A DNA stretch of 64,000 nt from Flammeovirgaceae bacterium UBA4465 (GCA_905182375.1 CAJJBF010000005.1:163337-227336), one strand, 5' to 3'. Shown: positions 43,371 to 52,218, numbered from the stretch's first letter. The notes: generated from the letters alone by a model not told the origin. Numbers and translations are program-made.

Positions 43371-45245
43371 ATGTGTTTTAAAAACTTACCCATTGATTTT
43401 GATGAAAACGGTAACGCTTTTTTGAAAGAAGGTATCGAAAATCCATACGAACATAAAGTGGTCGATTTCGGAGTAGAGCAGGATAAGTTGAAAGACTTGT
43501 TGGCGAAAAATGGATTTATCAAGAACGTAGACTATGACCCTGTGACCAGAGTAGCAGGAGCATTGGCTTTCCATAGTGTGGTTGATTTGAAAGAGAAAAA
43601 AGTGTTATCTACAAATTCAATGGCGACACTATTTAGAGGGTATGAAATAATATTAAAGGGTCGTGATCCACGAGATGCTGCATATATTAGTAGTCGAGCT
43701 TGTGGTGTGTGCGGTGGCGTGCATGCTACCTGTTCTGCATTAGCTATCGAAATGGCACTGGGCATCAAGCCCCCACCTTTGGGAGTAGTAATGAGAAATT
43801 TATTGCTGGCGATAGAATATTTGTATGACCACCCACTCCATTTGTTTCTTCTTGCAGGACCGGATTATTCCGAGGAATTGGTCAAAGAAACCAACCCTGA
43901 ACTAATTGATAAAGCCGCCAATACGCCTTGCAAAAACGAAGATGTTCATGGGTATAAGACAGTTTTGGACATTATGAAAGACCTCAATCCGCTTAAAGGC
44001 AAATTATATCTTGAGGCATTAAGTATGACCCGGGTGGCTAGAGAAGCTTATGTCGTTATTGGTGGTAAATACCCTCACCCACAATCGGTAGTGCCAGGTG
44101 GAATTTCCGTGACTGTGAGCATTACTACTTTGAATGAAGTGTACAGTCGTTTGGTTAAATTCTTTGACTATGGTCAAAAAACAACTGGAATTTGGGATGA
44201 TGTATTTGATTTTTTCCTTGAGAGCAATCCGGAATATGCTAAATGCGGAATTCGGCCAGCAACAATGATCGATACAGGAGTTTGGGACAGACCGGATTCG
44301 TATGATGCTACTTTTGAAAATTGTGACAAATGGGGTAATGATAGGTGGTCTACTCCTGGAGTATTGGTCGATGGTGAAGTAGTTACTACAAACCTAAAAG
44401 AAGTTAACGCTGGATTAGAAGAATTTGTGGATCATTCGTACTATGAAAAATGGAAAGGTCATGAATACAAAAAAGATCCCTCGGGAATGCCGCTAAGCCC
44501 TAATCATCCATGGAACAAGGAAACTATTCCTAAACCTGGCAAACAAAGTTGGAGAGATCGATACAGCTGGGATACCTGTCCTACTTGGGACAGGATGCCA
44601 ATGGAGGCAGGCGCCTATACACGTATGTACATGACCGCTAAGGCTAAAAAAGCACCAGATAGCCAGTTTCTGGAAAATACAGGTCATAGTATGAAAATAA
44701 AAGTCCCCAAGCATCAGTTGCCGGGTAAAACATTAGAATGGAATATTCCCGAACATTGGAATGCTTTTGAAAGAAATCGTGCCCGAGCGTATTGCATCCC
44801 CTACTCTGCTGCCGTAGCTATGGACAACTGGTTATTAGCACAACAACTGATTCGAGATGGACACACTGAAGTGAGTACGCCATACGAAATACCAAAAAAA
44901 GGAACGCAGATTGGTTTTGGTGCTTGGGGAGCTGGACGTGGTTTTCTGACACATCACCTGATTGTTAAAGACGGGGTTATCGACAACTACCAAATTGTTA
45001 CACCTTCTACACTAAATGCAGCTCCAAGAACTCCATGGGGAGCAATGGGGCCATATGAAGAAGCCGTGCTGAATACGCCCATTTTGGAAAAATTCGATAA
45101 TCCAGACAAATTTCAAGGGATTGATATATTGAGAGCTATTAGAAGTTTTGACCCATGCATGCCGTGTACCACACACATCATGGACAATGATAGTGACCAT
45201 ATTGTGAAAAGAGAAGTTACTACTTGTGCCTGCGGAATCGAATAG
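43371..45245 (+). CDS. [NiFe]-hydrogenase large subunit, group 1h/1l-like
   Basis: A 624-residue catalytic subunit that oxidises H2 at a Ni-Fe(CN)2CO centre. The L1 motif is RACGVCGGVH (R109, C111, C114, H118) and the L2 motif DPCMPCTTH (C596, C599, H602), giving the four Cys ligands. The protein continues 22 residues after His602 (ending TTCACGIE), the peptide removed by a maturation protease. Central insertions make it longer than standard group 1 enzymes (about 550-600 residues). It overlaps the next ORF at 45226. The partner small subunit is separated from it by five small membrane-protein genes, an unusual order. Confidence 0.95.
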   Translation: MCFKNLPIDFDENGNAFLKEGIENPYEHKVVDFGVEQDKLKDLLAKNGFIKNVDYDPVTRVAGALAFHSVVDLKEKKVLSTNSMATLFRGYEIILKGRDPRDAAYISSRACGVCGGVHATCSALAIEMALGIKPPPLGVVMRNLLLAIEYLYDHPLHLFLLAGPDYSEELVKETNPELIDKAANTPCKNEDVHGYKTVLDIMKDLNPLKGKLYLEALSMTRVAREAYVVIGGKYPHPQSVVPGGISVTVSITTLNEVYSRLVKFFDYGQKTTGIWDDVFDFFLESNPEYAKCGIRPATMIDTGVWDRPDSYDATFENCDKWGNDRWSTPGVLVDGEVVTTNLKEVNAGLEEFVDHSYYEKWKGHEYKKDPSGMPLSPNHPWNKETIPKPGKQSWRDRYSWDTCPTWDRMPMEAGAYTRMYMTAKAKKAPDSQFLENTGHSMKIKVPKHQLPGKTLEWNIPEHWNAFERNRARAYCIPYSAAVAMDNWLLAQQLIRDGHTEVSTPYEIPKKGTQIGFGAWGAGRGFLTHHLIVKDGVIDNYQIVTPSTLNAAPRTPWGAMGPYEEAVLNTPILEKFDNPDKFQGIDILRAIRSFDPCMPCTTHIMDNDSDHIVKREVTTCACGIE

Positions 45246-45795
45246 AAATATTTTCGTGGGTACGGTCGGGTATGCTATACTCAGCAATCACTCCATTGGC
45301 CCAATTCTGCTACCTCATTTGAAGAAAATGGATTGGCCGAATGGTGTTTCAGTTGATGAGCTTAACTGGGGGCCTATTGCCGTGGTTCAACAATTTGAGG
45401 CCTTAGAAATTGCCTATGATAGGGTAGTATTGCTTGTAGCAATAGAAAGATCTCATAGGAAAATCGGCGAAATAAATATTTTCCAATGGAAGGGTGAGCT
45501 ACCTGATGAAAAACAAATACAAGCTTGTATTGGAGATGCCGCAACTGGTGTAATCTCCGTTGAAAATTTATTAGTTATTGGAGAATATTTTAAAATATGG
45601 CCAAAAGAAGTATTTTTAGTGGACGTAGAGCCAGGTCCTGAGGTGGCGGGGGAAAATCTTACAACTGAAGTAGCGGAGAATGTTCCGGATATTTTGAAAT
45701 TGGTGCAACATCTTGCCGTTGAAGGGACTGATGATACTGACCTAGTAGATATATTGAGAGGAAATGAATTGTTTAATGAAGAACTCAACGTATGA
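45226..45795 (+). CDS. Hydrogenase-associated protein, maturation-protease-like
   Basis: Up to 189 residues from a GTG at 45226, overlapping the large-subunit stop by 20 bases; a GTG at 45259 is an alternative start. It opens NIFVGTVGYAILSNHSIGPI, resembling the first strand and loop of HupD/HycI-type proteases but lacking the GN-x-L-x-x-DD-x-x-G metal site. It has NWGPIAVVQQF and VFLVDVEPGPEV, wording I associate with accessory genes of actinobacterial-type hydrogenase operons. It could be a protease relative that acts as a chaperone. Its stop overlaps the next ATG (ATGA). Confidence 0.65.
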   Translation: MPAESNRNIFVGTVGYAILSNHSIGPILLPHLKKMDWPNGVSVDELNWGPIAVVQQFEALEIAYDRVVLLVAIERSHRKIGEINIFQWKGELPDEKQIQACIGDAATGVISVENLLVIGEYFKIWPKEVFLVDVEPGPEVAGENLTTEVAENVPDILKLVQHLAVEGTDDTDLVDILRGNELFNEELNV

Positions 45796-46190
45796 AGGCA
45801 AGTGATATAGAGAAATCACCTTTACGTATCATGTTCTGGCGAGATGAAATCCTGCAAGTGATGTATTGGATGGACGGTGAAAATTTTGGCAACTGGATTC
45901 CTGCAAAGCAAATGCTTACCTTGTTAAACACCAATTCTCACAACTTACTTTATCATCTGAAAAAATTAACAGCAGAAGGGTATTTAGAATTTGAGGGGGA
46001 ACCATTGGAAGAAACTTCCTTGATATGTCTTTCGGAAATGGGTAAGAAAGAAGCAGGTGGGCGTTTTTCAGAGGCTTTTCAAGGTTTGCAGAAGGCGGGA
46101 CATGGAGAATGTGGACCAGATTGTGAATTCTGCTATGGAACTGACGGAGTGAAATTGGATAACTGCGTTCACAATTGCGATCATCACTAG
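45792..46190 (+). CDS. Winged-helix protein with a Cys/His-rich C-terminus
   Basis: A 132-residue protein. Residues ~15-85 form a MarR/ArsR-like winged helix (PAKQMLTLLNTNSHNLLYHL, KKLTAEGYLEF). The last 30 residues hold C107-x3-C111-x2-C114, then C125-x3-C129 and DHH, with His104 and His127, a likely metal or Fe-S site. It is not HypA: there is no N-terminal MHE and the Zn spacing differs. Sited inside the operon, it could sense redox or Ni state, or serve as an accessory. Role unproven. Confidence 0.7.
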   Translation: MKASDIEKSPLRIMFWRDEILQVMYWMDGENFGNWIPAKQMLTLLNTNSHNLLYHLKKLTAEGYLEFEGEPLEETSLICLSEMGKKEAGGRFSEAFQGLQKAGHGECGPDCEFCYGTDGVKLDNCVHNCDHH

Positions 46191-46191
46191 T

Positions 46192-46551
46192 ATGGAACCA
46201 GTCTACTATAGCAATAAAGAATTCATCGAAATATTACAGGATATAGACGACATGATCGAAGAGGCAGAAAAGTCTCCGTTTCAGCAGTCGAAAGATTTGA
46301 CCAAATCCATTTTGAAACATTTTGACTTAGTGCACAGAGAGCCACTATCTCGTATGATGAAAATGATCGAAAACGACTATCCCGATTTGAGGTCAAAGTT
46401 AGAAACAGATTATACAATAAAAACTATGTTCAGATTGTACGACTTGATAGAAGGTGATATTATAAAAAGTCCGGCAGCTGTTCCAAACAACTTTATTCCA
46501 GTTGAGGATGTGGGTTATTTTCCTACCATCATCAATCCAAAAAAGAGTTGA
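46192..46551 (+). CDS. Hydrogenase-cluster helical protein, 119 aa
   Basis: An all-helical soluble protein with IEILQDIDDMIEEAEKSPFQ, SKDLTKSILKHFDLVHREPL, and MFRLYDLIEG. The pattern recalls the helical domain that precedes the NifU-like domain of accessory proteins in actinobacterial-type hydrogenase clusters (from memory; no search possible). It starts one base after the upstream stop, so it is in the same operon. Followed by an intrinsic terminator. Confidence 0.65.
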   Translation: MEPVYYSNKEFIEILQDIDDMIEEAEKSPFQQSKDLTKSILKHFDLVHREPLSRMMKMIENDYPDLRSKLETDYTIKTMFRLYDLIEGDIIKSPAAVPNNFIPVEDVGYFPTIINPKKS

Positions 46552-46568
46552 ATTCGCCCGATCTTTTC

Positions 46569-46609
46569 ATAGATGTTTTCAAAAACCATCTATAAACTTT
46601 TTATTTTTT
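46569..46609 (+). terminator. Rho-independent terminator after the hydrogenase structural operon
   Basis: Stem ATAGATG/CATCTAT (46569-46575 with 46587-46593), 11-base loop, followed closely by a T-rich run (to 46609). It separates the structural operon from the maturation protease gene at 46646. Confidence 0.7.
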
Positions 46610-46645
46610 GACAGTTTTTATGAGGAGTTATAATATCAAAGACTT

Positions 46646-47158
46646 ATGAAAAAACCTACCGTTCTCATAGCTGGTATTGGTAACGAACTAAGACAGGACG
46701 ATGCATTTGGGATGGAGTTTGTCAAGCAATATGCAAATGAGAATATTCCTGAGTGGGTAAAAATCATGGAAGTCGGTATTGGCGGAATTCACTTAGTTCA
46801 GGAATTACATTCCGGATACGATATACTGATCATGGTAGATGCAGTCGATTGGGGGAATAAACCTGGTAAGGTTGAATTTCAGAAAGTTGAATCCATTAGT
46901 GACATCACAGAAATGCCTGTTTTTGAAAAACGAACATTTTTGGCTGACATGCATTATACAAATCCCACAAGAGCATTGATGCTTGCAAAAGCTTTAAATG
47001 TACTGCCAGAAAAAGTATTCATTTTGGGTTGTCAATCTGCCCAGCATGATGATTTTGCGATCGGAATGAGTAAGCCAGTCATAGCTGCTATCCCTAAAGC
47101 AGTTTGCCTGTTACAAAAATGGTTGGCTTCTACTCAGTTAGAAGTGATTCAAAAATAG
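46646..47158 (+). CDS. Hydrogenase maturation protease (HupD/HyaD family)
   Basis: A 170-residue Ni-dependent endopeptidase that removes the C-terminal tail of the large subunit after nickel insertion. Family motifs are AGIGNELRQDDAFGMEFV near the start, the metal Asp in MVDAVDWG, and a His in LADMHYTNP for the third metal ligand. The expected target is the 22-residue tail of the 43371-45245 product. It lies just after the operon terminator with its own upstream region, so it may have a separate promoter. Convergent with the CooC-like gene. Confidence 0.92.
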   Translation: MKKPTVLIAGIGNELRQDDAFGMEFVKQYANENIPEWVKIMEVGIGGIHLVQELHSGYDILIMVDAVDWGNKPGKVEFQKVESISDITEMPVFEKRTFLADMHYTNPTRALMLAKALNVLPEKVFILGCQSAQHDDFAIGMSKPVIAAIPKAVCLLQKWLASTQLEVIQK

Positions 47159-47184
47159 AATTACATTTCAGACGACACAGGCAC

Positions 47185-47955
47185 TTAATTCAGTTCAAGT
47201 GTTTGAACAAATACCTCCATGGCCTTTACCACTTTAGCATCCTTATCATAATCCATTATGGATACGCCCTTTAAGTCAGCGTCCGTAACTTGCTCATCAA
47301 AAGGTAAAATTACGGCAATAGGTAAGTTTATCTTTTTGCAAAACTCACGTATGGCTTGCTCTTCTTCTGCATTTCTTACCTTATTAGCAATTGCTTCAAC
47401 ATTTACTATGCCCAACTGATTAGCCATATCTGCAAATCTTCCAGCTGCTTCCAATGATCGGTAGTAAGGTTCTACAACGGTATACATCTTGTCAACATAT
47501 TGGGAAGTACCTCGCTTCATGTGTTCCAATGAGGCCTCCGTATCGACAACCATGATTTGTTCTTCTTCGTGAGCAAGAGCAGAATGTATCAATTCTCTGA
47601 CCACCGTATGAGAGCCGCACATGCAGCCAGTTCCAGCTTTTTCAGGTTTACCGATCATTAGCAACGAGACATTGTCAGGAGCTTTCTGACCGTAGGTATC
47701 TAATATTTCCTGAAAGGGAATTTTAACCTGGAATTTCCACTTTCCTTCCGATTCTTCAATTCGTTCAATAATGTCCGTACTTAGGGCTTTTGGCATTTCA
47801 GCCTCTTTATCAATACCTAAAACTACCGATAGATTGGGATTAGGGTCTCCATCAATTGCCAAAACAGCATTTCCATTTTTACCAAGTACCCGACATAGGG
47901 TGCCGCTGATTGTTGTTTTCCCAACTCCTCCTTTTCCAGCAATTGCTATTTTCAT
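47185..47955 (-). CDS. CooC-like nickel-type ATPase (MinD/ParA superfamily)
   Basis: A 256-residue P-loop ATPase. Walker A is GKGGVGKTT (residues 7-15). The CooC signature CxC is in GTGCMCGSH (C111, C113), the site used by CooC to bind Ni and dimerise. Switch regions are IDGDPNPNLS and VDTEASLEHM. CooC normally loads Ni into CO dehydrogenase, but no such gene is in the window. Beside a [NiFe]-hydrogenase, with no hypA/hypB here, a role in nickel delivery is plausible (inference). It is convergent with the protease gene. Confidence 0.88.
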   Translation of the reverse strand: MKIAIAGKGGVGKTTISGTLCRVLGKNGNAVLAIDGDPNPNLSVVLGIDKEAEMPKALSTDIIERIEESEGKWKFQVKIPFQEILDTYGQKAPDNVSLLMIGKPEKAGTGCMCGSHTVVRELIHSALAHEEEQIMVVDTEASLEHMKRGTSQYVDKMYTVVEPYYRSLEAAGRFADMANQLGIVNVEAIANKVRNAEEEQAIREFCKKINLPIAVILPFDEQVTDADLKGVSIMDYDKDAKVVKAMEVFVQTLELN

Positions 47956-48000
47956 AATATTAAATTTTAAGATAGAACTCTAATAAACTTTTATGCATCA

Positions 48001-48876
48001 TCATTGTACTCCAGCTATGCTAAACAGTTCATCTGCCATTTCAAGATCAAACTCCATACTTTCGTTAATGTAAACCGTTTTTATATAGCCAATTTCATTA
48101 TTAATACTCACTCCGTAAACGGAACGTTTTTCTCCTAATCTGATGCCAGCAACTTCTTGCCATGTTATATATTTAGTATAACTTTTTCCGCTACCATAAT
48201 CAAGAAAATTACCAACGGGATGTCCATTATCGATATTAAAATAATAGTGCCAGTTATGAAATCCAGCTGAACTTCCGGCCCCTGGTTCATAATTAACATT
48301 GACAGAATTTACAATTTGTCCATGACTAAGCGTATCAATTTCCTCATTTTTGAAAATCACGCCTGGGTCCGCCAGTTTAAATGGCATAAACATCACATAA
48401 TGAGACCCGAAAGAAGTGTTCCAGGCTTCATTAATATCTTTGTCTTCAGCAGAACGCTGACCATCAATTAACATCCATGCTTCTTCCCCATTATTAATTA
48501 TTACGTAATCGTGACCGTCCATGTTCCAAGTTAATCTTGCCTGAAAACGTGGCTGCAAACGATATTGATGTAATTGCCTTACCTCACGCAGCATAGTTCC
48601 GGTCGAGTCATAGTGCTGAATAACTTTATGAAAAGAAAATGTTTGCTTTTTCTGATAGTTCTCCCATCCACCTGACACAGTTATGGCTTTTTTCACGATG
48701 TCTCCAATTGCATCATTGGGTAATAGTTTCAGAGAAGCTGCTTCATTTAAACCCGCAGCGGAGGGTAATTTCTCCTCCATGATTTTTTTAGGTTTGCAAG
48801 ATTGTATAACAATCAATGATCCAACGACAATTAAAAGAATAAAATTTCGTATCACAATATTTAAACTTATTATCAA
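48001..48876 (-). CDS. Lipoprotein of the DUF6503-like type next to the TonB receptor
   Basis: A 291-residue protein with a lipoprotein signal (LIVVGSLIVIQSC, Cys ~27). The mature part is beta-rich with KAITVSGGWENYQKKQTFSF, GHDYVIINNGEEAWMLIDGQ and MPFKLADPGVIFKNEEID. The MPFKLAD-GVI motif also occurs in the divergent gene at 51130, so the two are paralogues. The family name is from memory and tentative. It directly follows the TonB receptor gene on the same strand without a gap, so they are one unit; a surface ligand-binding or cargo-handling role is likely. Confidence 0.72.
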   Translation of the reverse strand: MIISLNIVIRNFILLIVVGSLIVIQSCKPKKIMEEKLPSAAGLNEAASLKLLPNDAIGDIVKKAITVSGGWENYQKKQTFSFHKVIQHYDSTGTMLREVRQLHQYRLQPRFQARLTWNMDGHDYVIINNGEEAWMLIDGQRSAEDKDINEAWNTSFGSHYVMFMPFKLADPGVIFKNEEIDTLSHGQIVNSVNVNYEPGAGSSAGFHNWHYYFNIDNGHPVGNFLDYGSGKSYTKYITWQEVAGIRLGEKRSVYGVSINNEIGYIKTVYINESMEFDLEMADELFSIAGVQ

Positions 48877-51024
48877 TTAACGTGAAGCTGCTGCTCCAAA
48901 ACGGGTTAACAGACTTATATTAAAACTCCTCCCTGGCTCCAAAAACACATTCTGATTACCAGGAGCACCTCTGGATACATGGCTTCTATATGCTTCATCT
49001 CCAATATTGTTAATTCCAAGCACCAACTTGGTATAGGGAAACTTATCTACCAGATTATGTAGATTTAAACCAGCATTAAAATTTATCACCGTATAGCTAG
49101 GTGTTTCTATTTCATTTGGGGCAACTTCATTTTGCTCACCTACCAATCGTGCTTCCAGTTGTGCAAAGAACTTATTGCTATTGCCCCTATATTGAAAACC
49201 CACCAAATTATGAAAGGCTGGAATTTGCGACAAGGGATCACCAGTTACCTCGTTAACTCCTTTTATGTAACTCCCTAAATAATAAAAATGACCAATTGCG
49301 TTTGTATTAGCACGTAGTTGCATTTCTACTCCTGTAATCGTTGCCTCGCCAATATTTTGATTTTGCACTGACTCATTCCCATCTGTTGCATCACCATTAA
49401 AATCAATATTTGCGAGTACAAACATGTTCTTTACGAAATTCTGGAAGTAGTTTACCTCAGCATAAATGACCTTATTGTCAAATCTTGCCCCAAATTCATA
49501 AAATATTCCTTTCTCTGATTCTAAATCAGGATTTGGCACCAAAAACCCCACTCCAACAGCCGTGAAATGATATTTAGAAAACAGGTCAGCAGCTCGAAAC
49601 GAATTTGCCAAGTTCCCTACTATATTTAAGTCATCTAAAACATTATATTTGAGACCAAGACTTCCTGTAAAAGCATTGTCTTGTGATTCTTTATTATCCT
49701 CGTTATATATCCCTGCTATTAAAGGGATTATAAAAGGCTCATCATCGATCGATGTTCTAACATTGTCATATCTTAATGCCAGAAGCATATCAAATTTATC
49801 ATTAAAGATAACTTCATTGATGGCAAAGAGTCCTATGCCTTTATAGTAGCTATCCGGTTGAATCTGTTGATATGGGCTTAGCACTTCGTTAACTTTGACA
49901 CCAAGTGGATTAAATATTTCCACTTCAAGATCACGAAATGTTCCAATACGATGCTCTTGGATAAAATCGGCTCCTAACGTCATTTTAGTTTTATCTCCCA
50001 GACGTAGTGATGAAAATAGTTTTGCTCCCCAAAATGGTACGTCTACATCCAGTTCTACATCAATTTCACGATTCACATCTTGTGTGCCAGTAAAAAATAC
50101 ATTTGTTCTTTGATTAATGTGTAGTTCTTGCTTCTTGAAAAAGACACGTGCACCGATAGCCGCTATTCTGTCGGAAACATTCTTGGCATCGTAGCTTATA
50201 TTTAACGCTTGTTGTATGTCAGGCTCAAACCTTCTATCAATTCTGGGTGGTCCTGGCGCTCCTAACCCTCCTGGAAATCCGACGTCACTGTTTTTAATGT
50301 ATTTTCCATTAACGCCAATTCTACTGTTTTCTGAGGGTGAGAACCCAATATTAAAATCCATATTAACTGTTTCAAACTGGCTATTCTCCACCTCACCTTC
50401 AGGTGTTTGTATGTTGCTGGATTTTCGTGTTCCCCCACCTATCAGAAAGTCTAGACCGGAGCCTCTTCCTTCAATTTCTGCCCTTGCTCGGGTATGTGCG
50501 TTCATCGATTGATGCCCTCCATAGAGGCTTCCACCTAATTTAAAGTCTTTATCATAACCTGATTCTGCCTTTCGGGTTACCACATTGACTAAACCACCTA
50601 CTGCGTCACTTCCCCAAAAAGCAGATGCCGGCCCTTTTATTATTTCAATTCTTTCGATCTGATAAAGATCGATTAAACTATATGACCTGATTCTCCCTCC
50701 TACAAATGGATTGCCATCTATTAGCAATGGAGCCCTTTCCCTCGAGAGCCCTCTAATTATGGGAGTGCTTGCCAAGCCACCGTCGCTCTGCTTAACTACT
50801 CCTGTTTGATATTGCATTGCTTCAACAGGAGTCATAGGCTGGAAATCCTCAATCTGTGCCTTTGTTACTACGCCTATTGTTAGCGGTAAATCAGATGCCA
50901 ATTTTTCAGATCTTGATACCTTAATCACGACTTCCTTTAGAGCCTTGGTCCTTAACGAGTCCTGGGCATTCAACACCAAAGGGCATATTACAATCAAAGC
51001 CAATAAGTATTTTGTAGATTTCAC
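48877..51024 (-). CDS. TonB-dependent outer-membrane receptor
   Basis: A 715-residue receptor with a signal peptide (LLALIVICPLVLNAQ), a plug domain (EAMQYQTGVVKQSDGGLAST, PIIRGLSRERAPLLIDGNPF, RIEIIKGPASAFWGSDAVGG) and a 22-strand-type barrel ending in a C-terminal Phe-rich strand. There is no SusC-type regulatory domain and no SusD gene, so the cargo is more likely a metal complex or cofactor than a glycan. The location beside Ni-handling genes suggests nickel uptake, which is inference only. It is divergent from the 51130 gene. Confidence 0.92.
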   Translation of the reverse strand: MKSTKYLLALIVICPLVLNAQDSLRTKALKEVVIKVSRSEKLASDLPLTIGVVTKAQIEDFQPMTPVEAMQYQTGVVKQSDGGLASTPIIRGLSRERAPLLIDGNPFVGGRIRSYSLIDLYQIERIEIIKGPASAFWGSDAVGGLVNVVTRKAESGYDKDFKLGGSLYGGHQSMNAHTRARAEIEGRGSGLDFLIGGGTRKSSNIQTPEGEVENSQFETVNMDFNIGFSPSENSRIGVNGKYIKNSDVGFPGGLGAPGPPRIDRRFEPDIQQALNISYDAKNVSDRIAAIGARVFFKKQELHINQRTNVFFTGTQDVNREIDVELDVDVPFWGAKLFSSLRLGDKTKMTLGADFIQEHRIGTFRDLEVEIFNPLGVKVNEVLSPYQQIQPDSYYKGIGLFAINEVIFNDKFDMLLALRYDNVRTSIDDEPFIIPLIAGIYNEDNKESQDNAFTGSLGLKYNVLDDLNIVGNLANSFRAADLFSKYHFTAVGVGFLVPNPDLESEKGIFYEFGARFDNKVIYAEVNYFQNFVKNMFVLANIDFNGDATDGNESVQNQNIGEATITGVEMQLRANTNAIGHFYYLGSYIKGVNEVTGDPLSQIPAFHNLVGFQYRGNSNKFFAQLEARLVGEQNEVAPNEIETPSYTVINFNAGLNLHNLVDKFPYTKLVLGINNIGDEAYRSHVSRGAPGNQNVFLEPGRSFNISLLTRFGAAASR

Positions 51025-51129
51025 AAATCAATTAATTAGATTAAAAGACTTATGATGGTAAATAAAATTAGTAAAATAAATTAGATAATAAGTAAAATAA
51101 ATTGAATAAATAAAATTATTTATTATATT

Positions 51130-52104
51130 ATGCTTAGATACAATGAATATTTAATCATGGCACAGAAATTCAAAAATAAAACTAGAAAAAATATAAAAGA
51201 AACAAAAATTTCTTATCCACTAGGTTTTTTGATGGATATGAAGGACACTGTAAGTCCTATTTTGATCAAGAGAATTCAGATTGTTAATACCCTAATCGCT
51301 GTAGTCATTTTAAGCGCAGCCACATATCTGGTATGGAACAATTACTTAAGGCCCGCTACAGGAGAGGAATTAGTATCTGAAATGATTTCTGCAGCTGGCG
51401 GAATGGAAACTTGGACAAATATAACGCATGGGCAATATGACCGAACGCATAAACTATTTTCAGAAACTGGAGAAATTTTGAGAGAGCGTGTTGAAACTGT
51501 TTATTTCGATAAACGAGAAGGCAATGTGAAGTTCATGGTAGATCATAAAACAGCAGAAGGATTAGATGTGATTATAGGTAAGGATCAGGACGGGTTTTGG
51601 GCATTTGAAAATGAGCTGTTCGTGGATGCAAGATCTAAATCGGATGAACTTGGGATGATGTGTGATTCAAAATTTTGTGCCCCAGACTGTACAATGGCTA
51701 TGGCTTTCTACCGTTTTTCTATGCCATTCAAGCTAGCTGATAATGGAGTGATCGCAACAAACGCAGGAAAAAAAGCTCTTGGATCCGATCAGGCTCAAGT
51801 ATTAGATATTGGATATGATCAAAAAACCGGCAAAGACCGTTGGGTATTTTATACTGATCTCGAAAATAAGTTGATCCAAAAGATGGAATACCATCATCAC
51901 ACAGATGACGGTAAAGATCTTCCTGAAGAGTACTTCTGGTCGGACTACAAAGAAGTAGATGGCTTAATGATCAGTCATAAATGGACACGATACTGGAGTA
52001 ATGGAGAATCTCTTGAAGAGTATACATATTCCAATTTTGATTTTGAAAGCGAGTTGCCTCGCCATTTTGATGAGCGTCCCTCAGGGTTGGTCGCTAAGAA
52101 TTAG
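51130..52104 (+). CDS. Membrane-anchored paralogue of the DUF6503-like lipoprotein, with Cys cluster
   Basis: Up to 324 residues (a Met at 51157 is an alternative start). After a basic N-terminus comes one membrane helix (TLIAVVILSAATYLVW, ~residues 58-73), then a domain with EMISAAGGMETWTNITHGQY, RWVFYTDLENKLIQKMEYHH and SMPFKLADNGVI. The last motif is shared with the lipoprotein at 48001-48876. A CDSKFCAPDC segment with three Cys, absent from the lipoprotein, could bind a metal. Divergent from the TonB receptor, so probably part of the same regulon; it may link outer-membrane uptake to the inner membrane. Confidence 0.7.
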   Translation: MLRYNEYLIMAQKFKNKTRKNIKETKISYPLGFLMDMKDTVSPILIKRIQIVNTLIAVVILSAATYLVWNNYLRPATGEELVSEMISAAGGMETWTNITHGQYDRTHKLFSETGEILRERVETVYFDKREGNVKFMVDHKTAEGLDVIIGKDQDGFWAFENELFVDARSKSDELGMMCDSKFCAPDCTMAMAFYRFSMPFKLADNGVIATNAGKKALGSDQAQVLDIGYDQKTGKDRWVFYTDLENKLIQKMEYHHHTDDGKDLPEEYFWSDYKEVDGLMISHKWTRYWSNGESLEEYTYSNFDFESELPRHFDERPSGLVAKN

Positions 52105-52218
52105 TTTATTCAGAGTAATAAATATAAGGTTCATTAATAAAATAATCAATCTAATTGGATTTCTAATTCACAAGAAACCGTACTACATTTCACCTCTTCT
52201 TGTCGATTTTTAAAATTA

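Noticed and set aside
45792..46190. Candidate HypA (small Cys-rich protein in a hydrogenase operon)
   Set aside because: It lacks the N-terminal MHE nickel site and the CxxC...CxxC zinc spacing of HypA; the N-terminal half is a winged helix.
47185..47955. Evidence for a carbon monoxide dehydrogenase locus
   Set aside because: A CooC-like ATPase alone is not enough; no cooS, cooF or acs-like ORF is present in the window.
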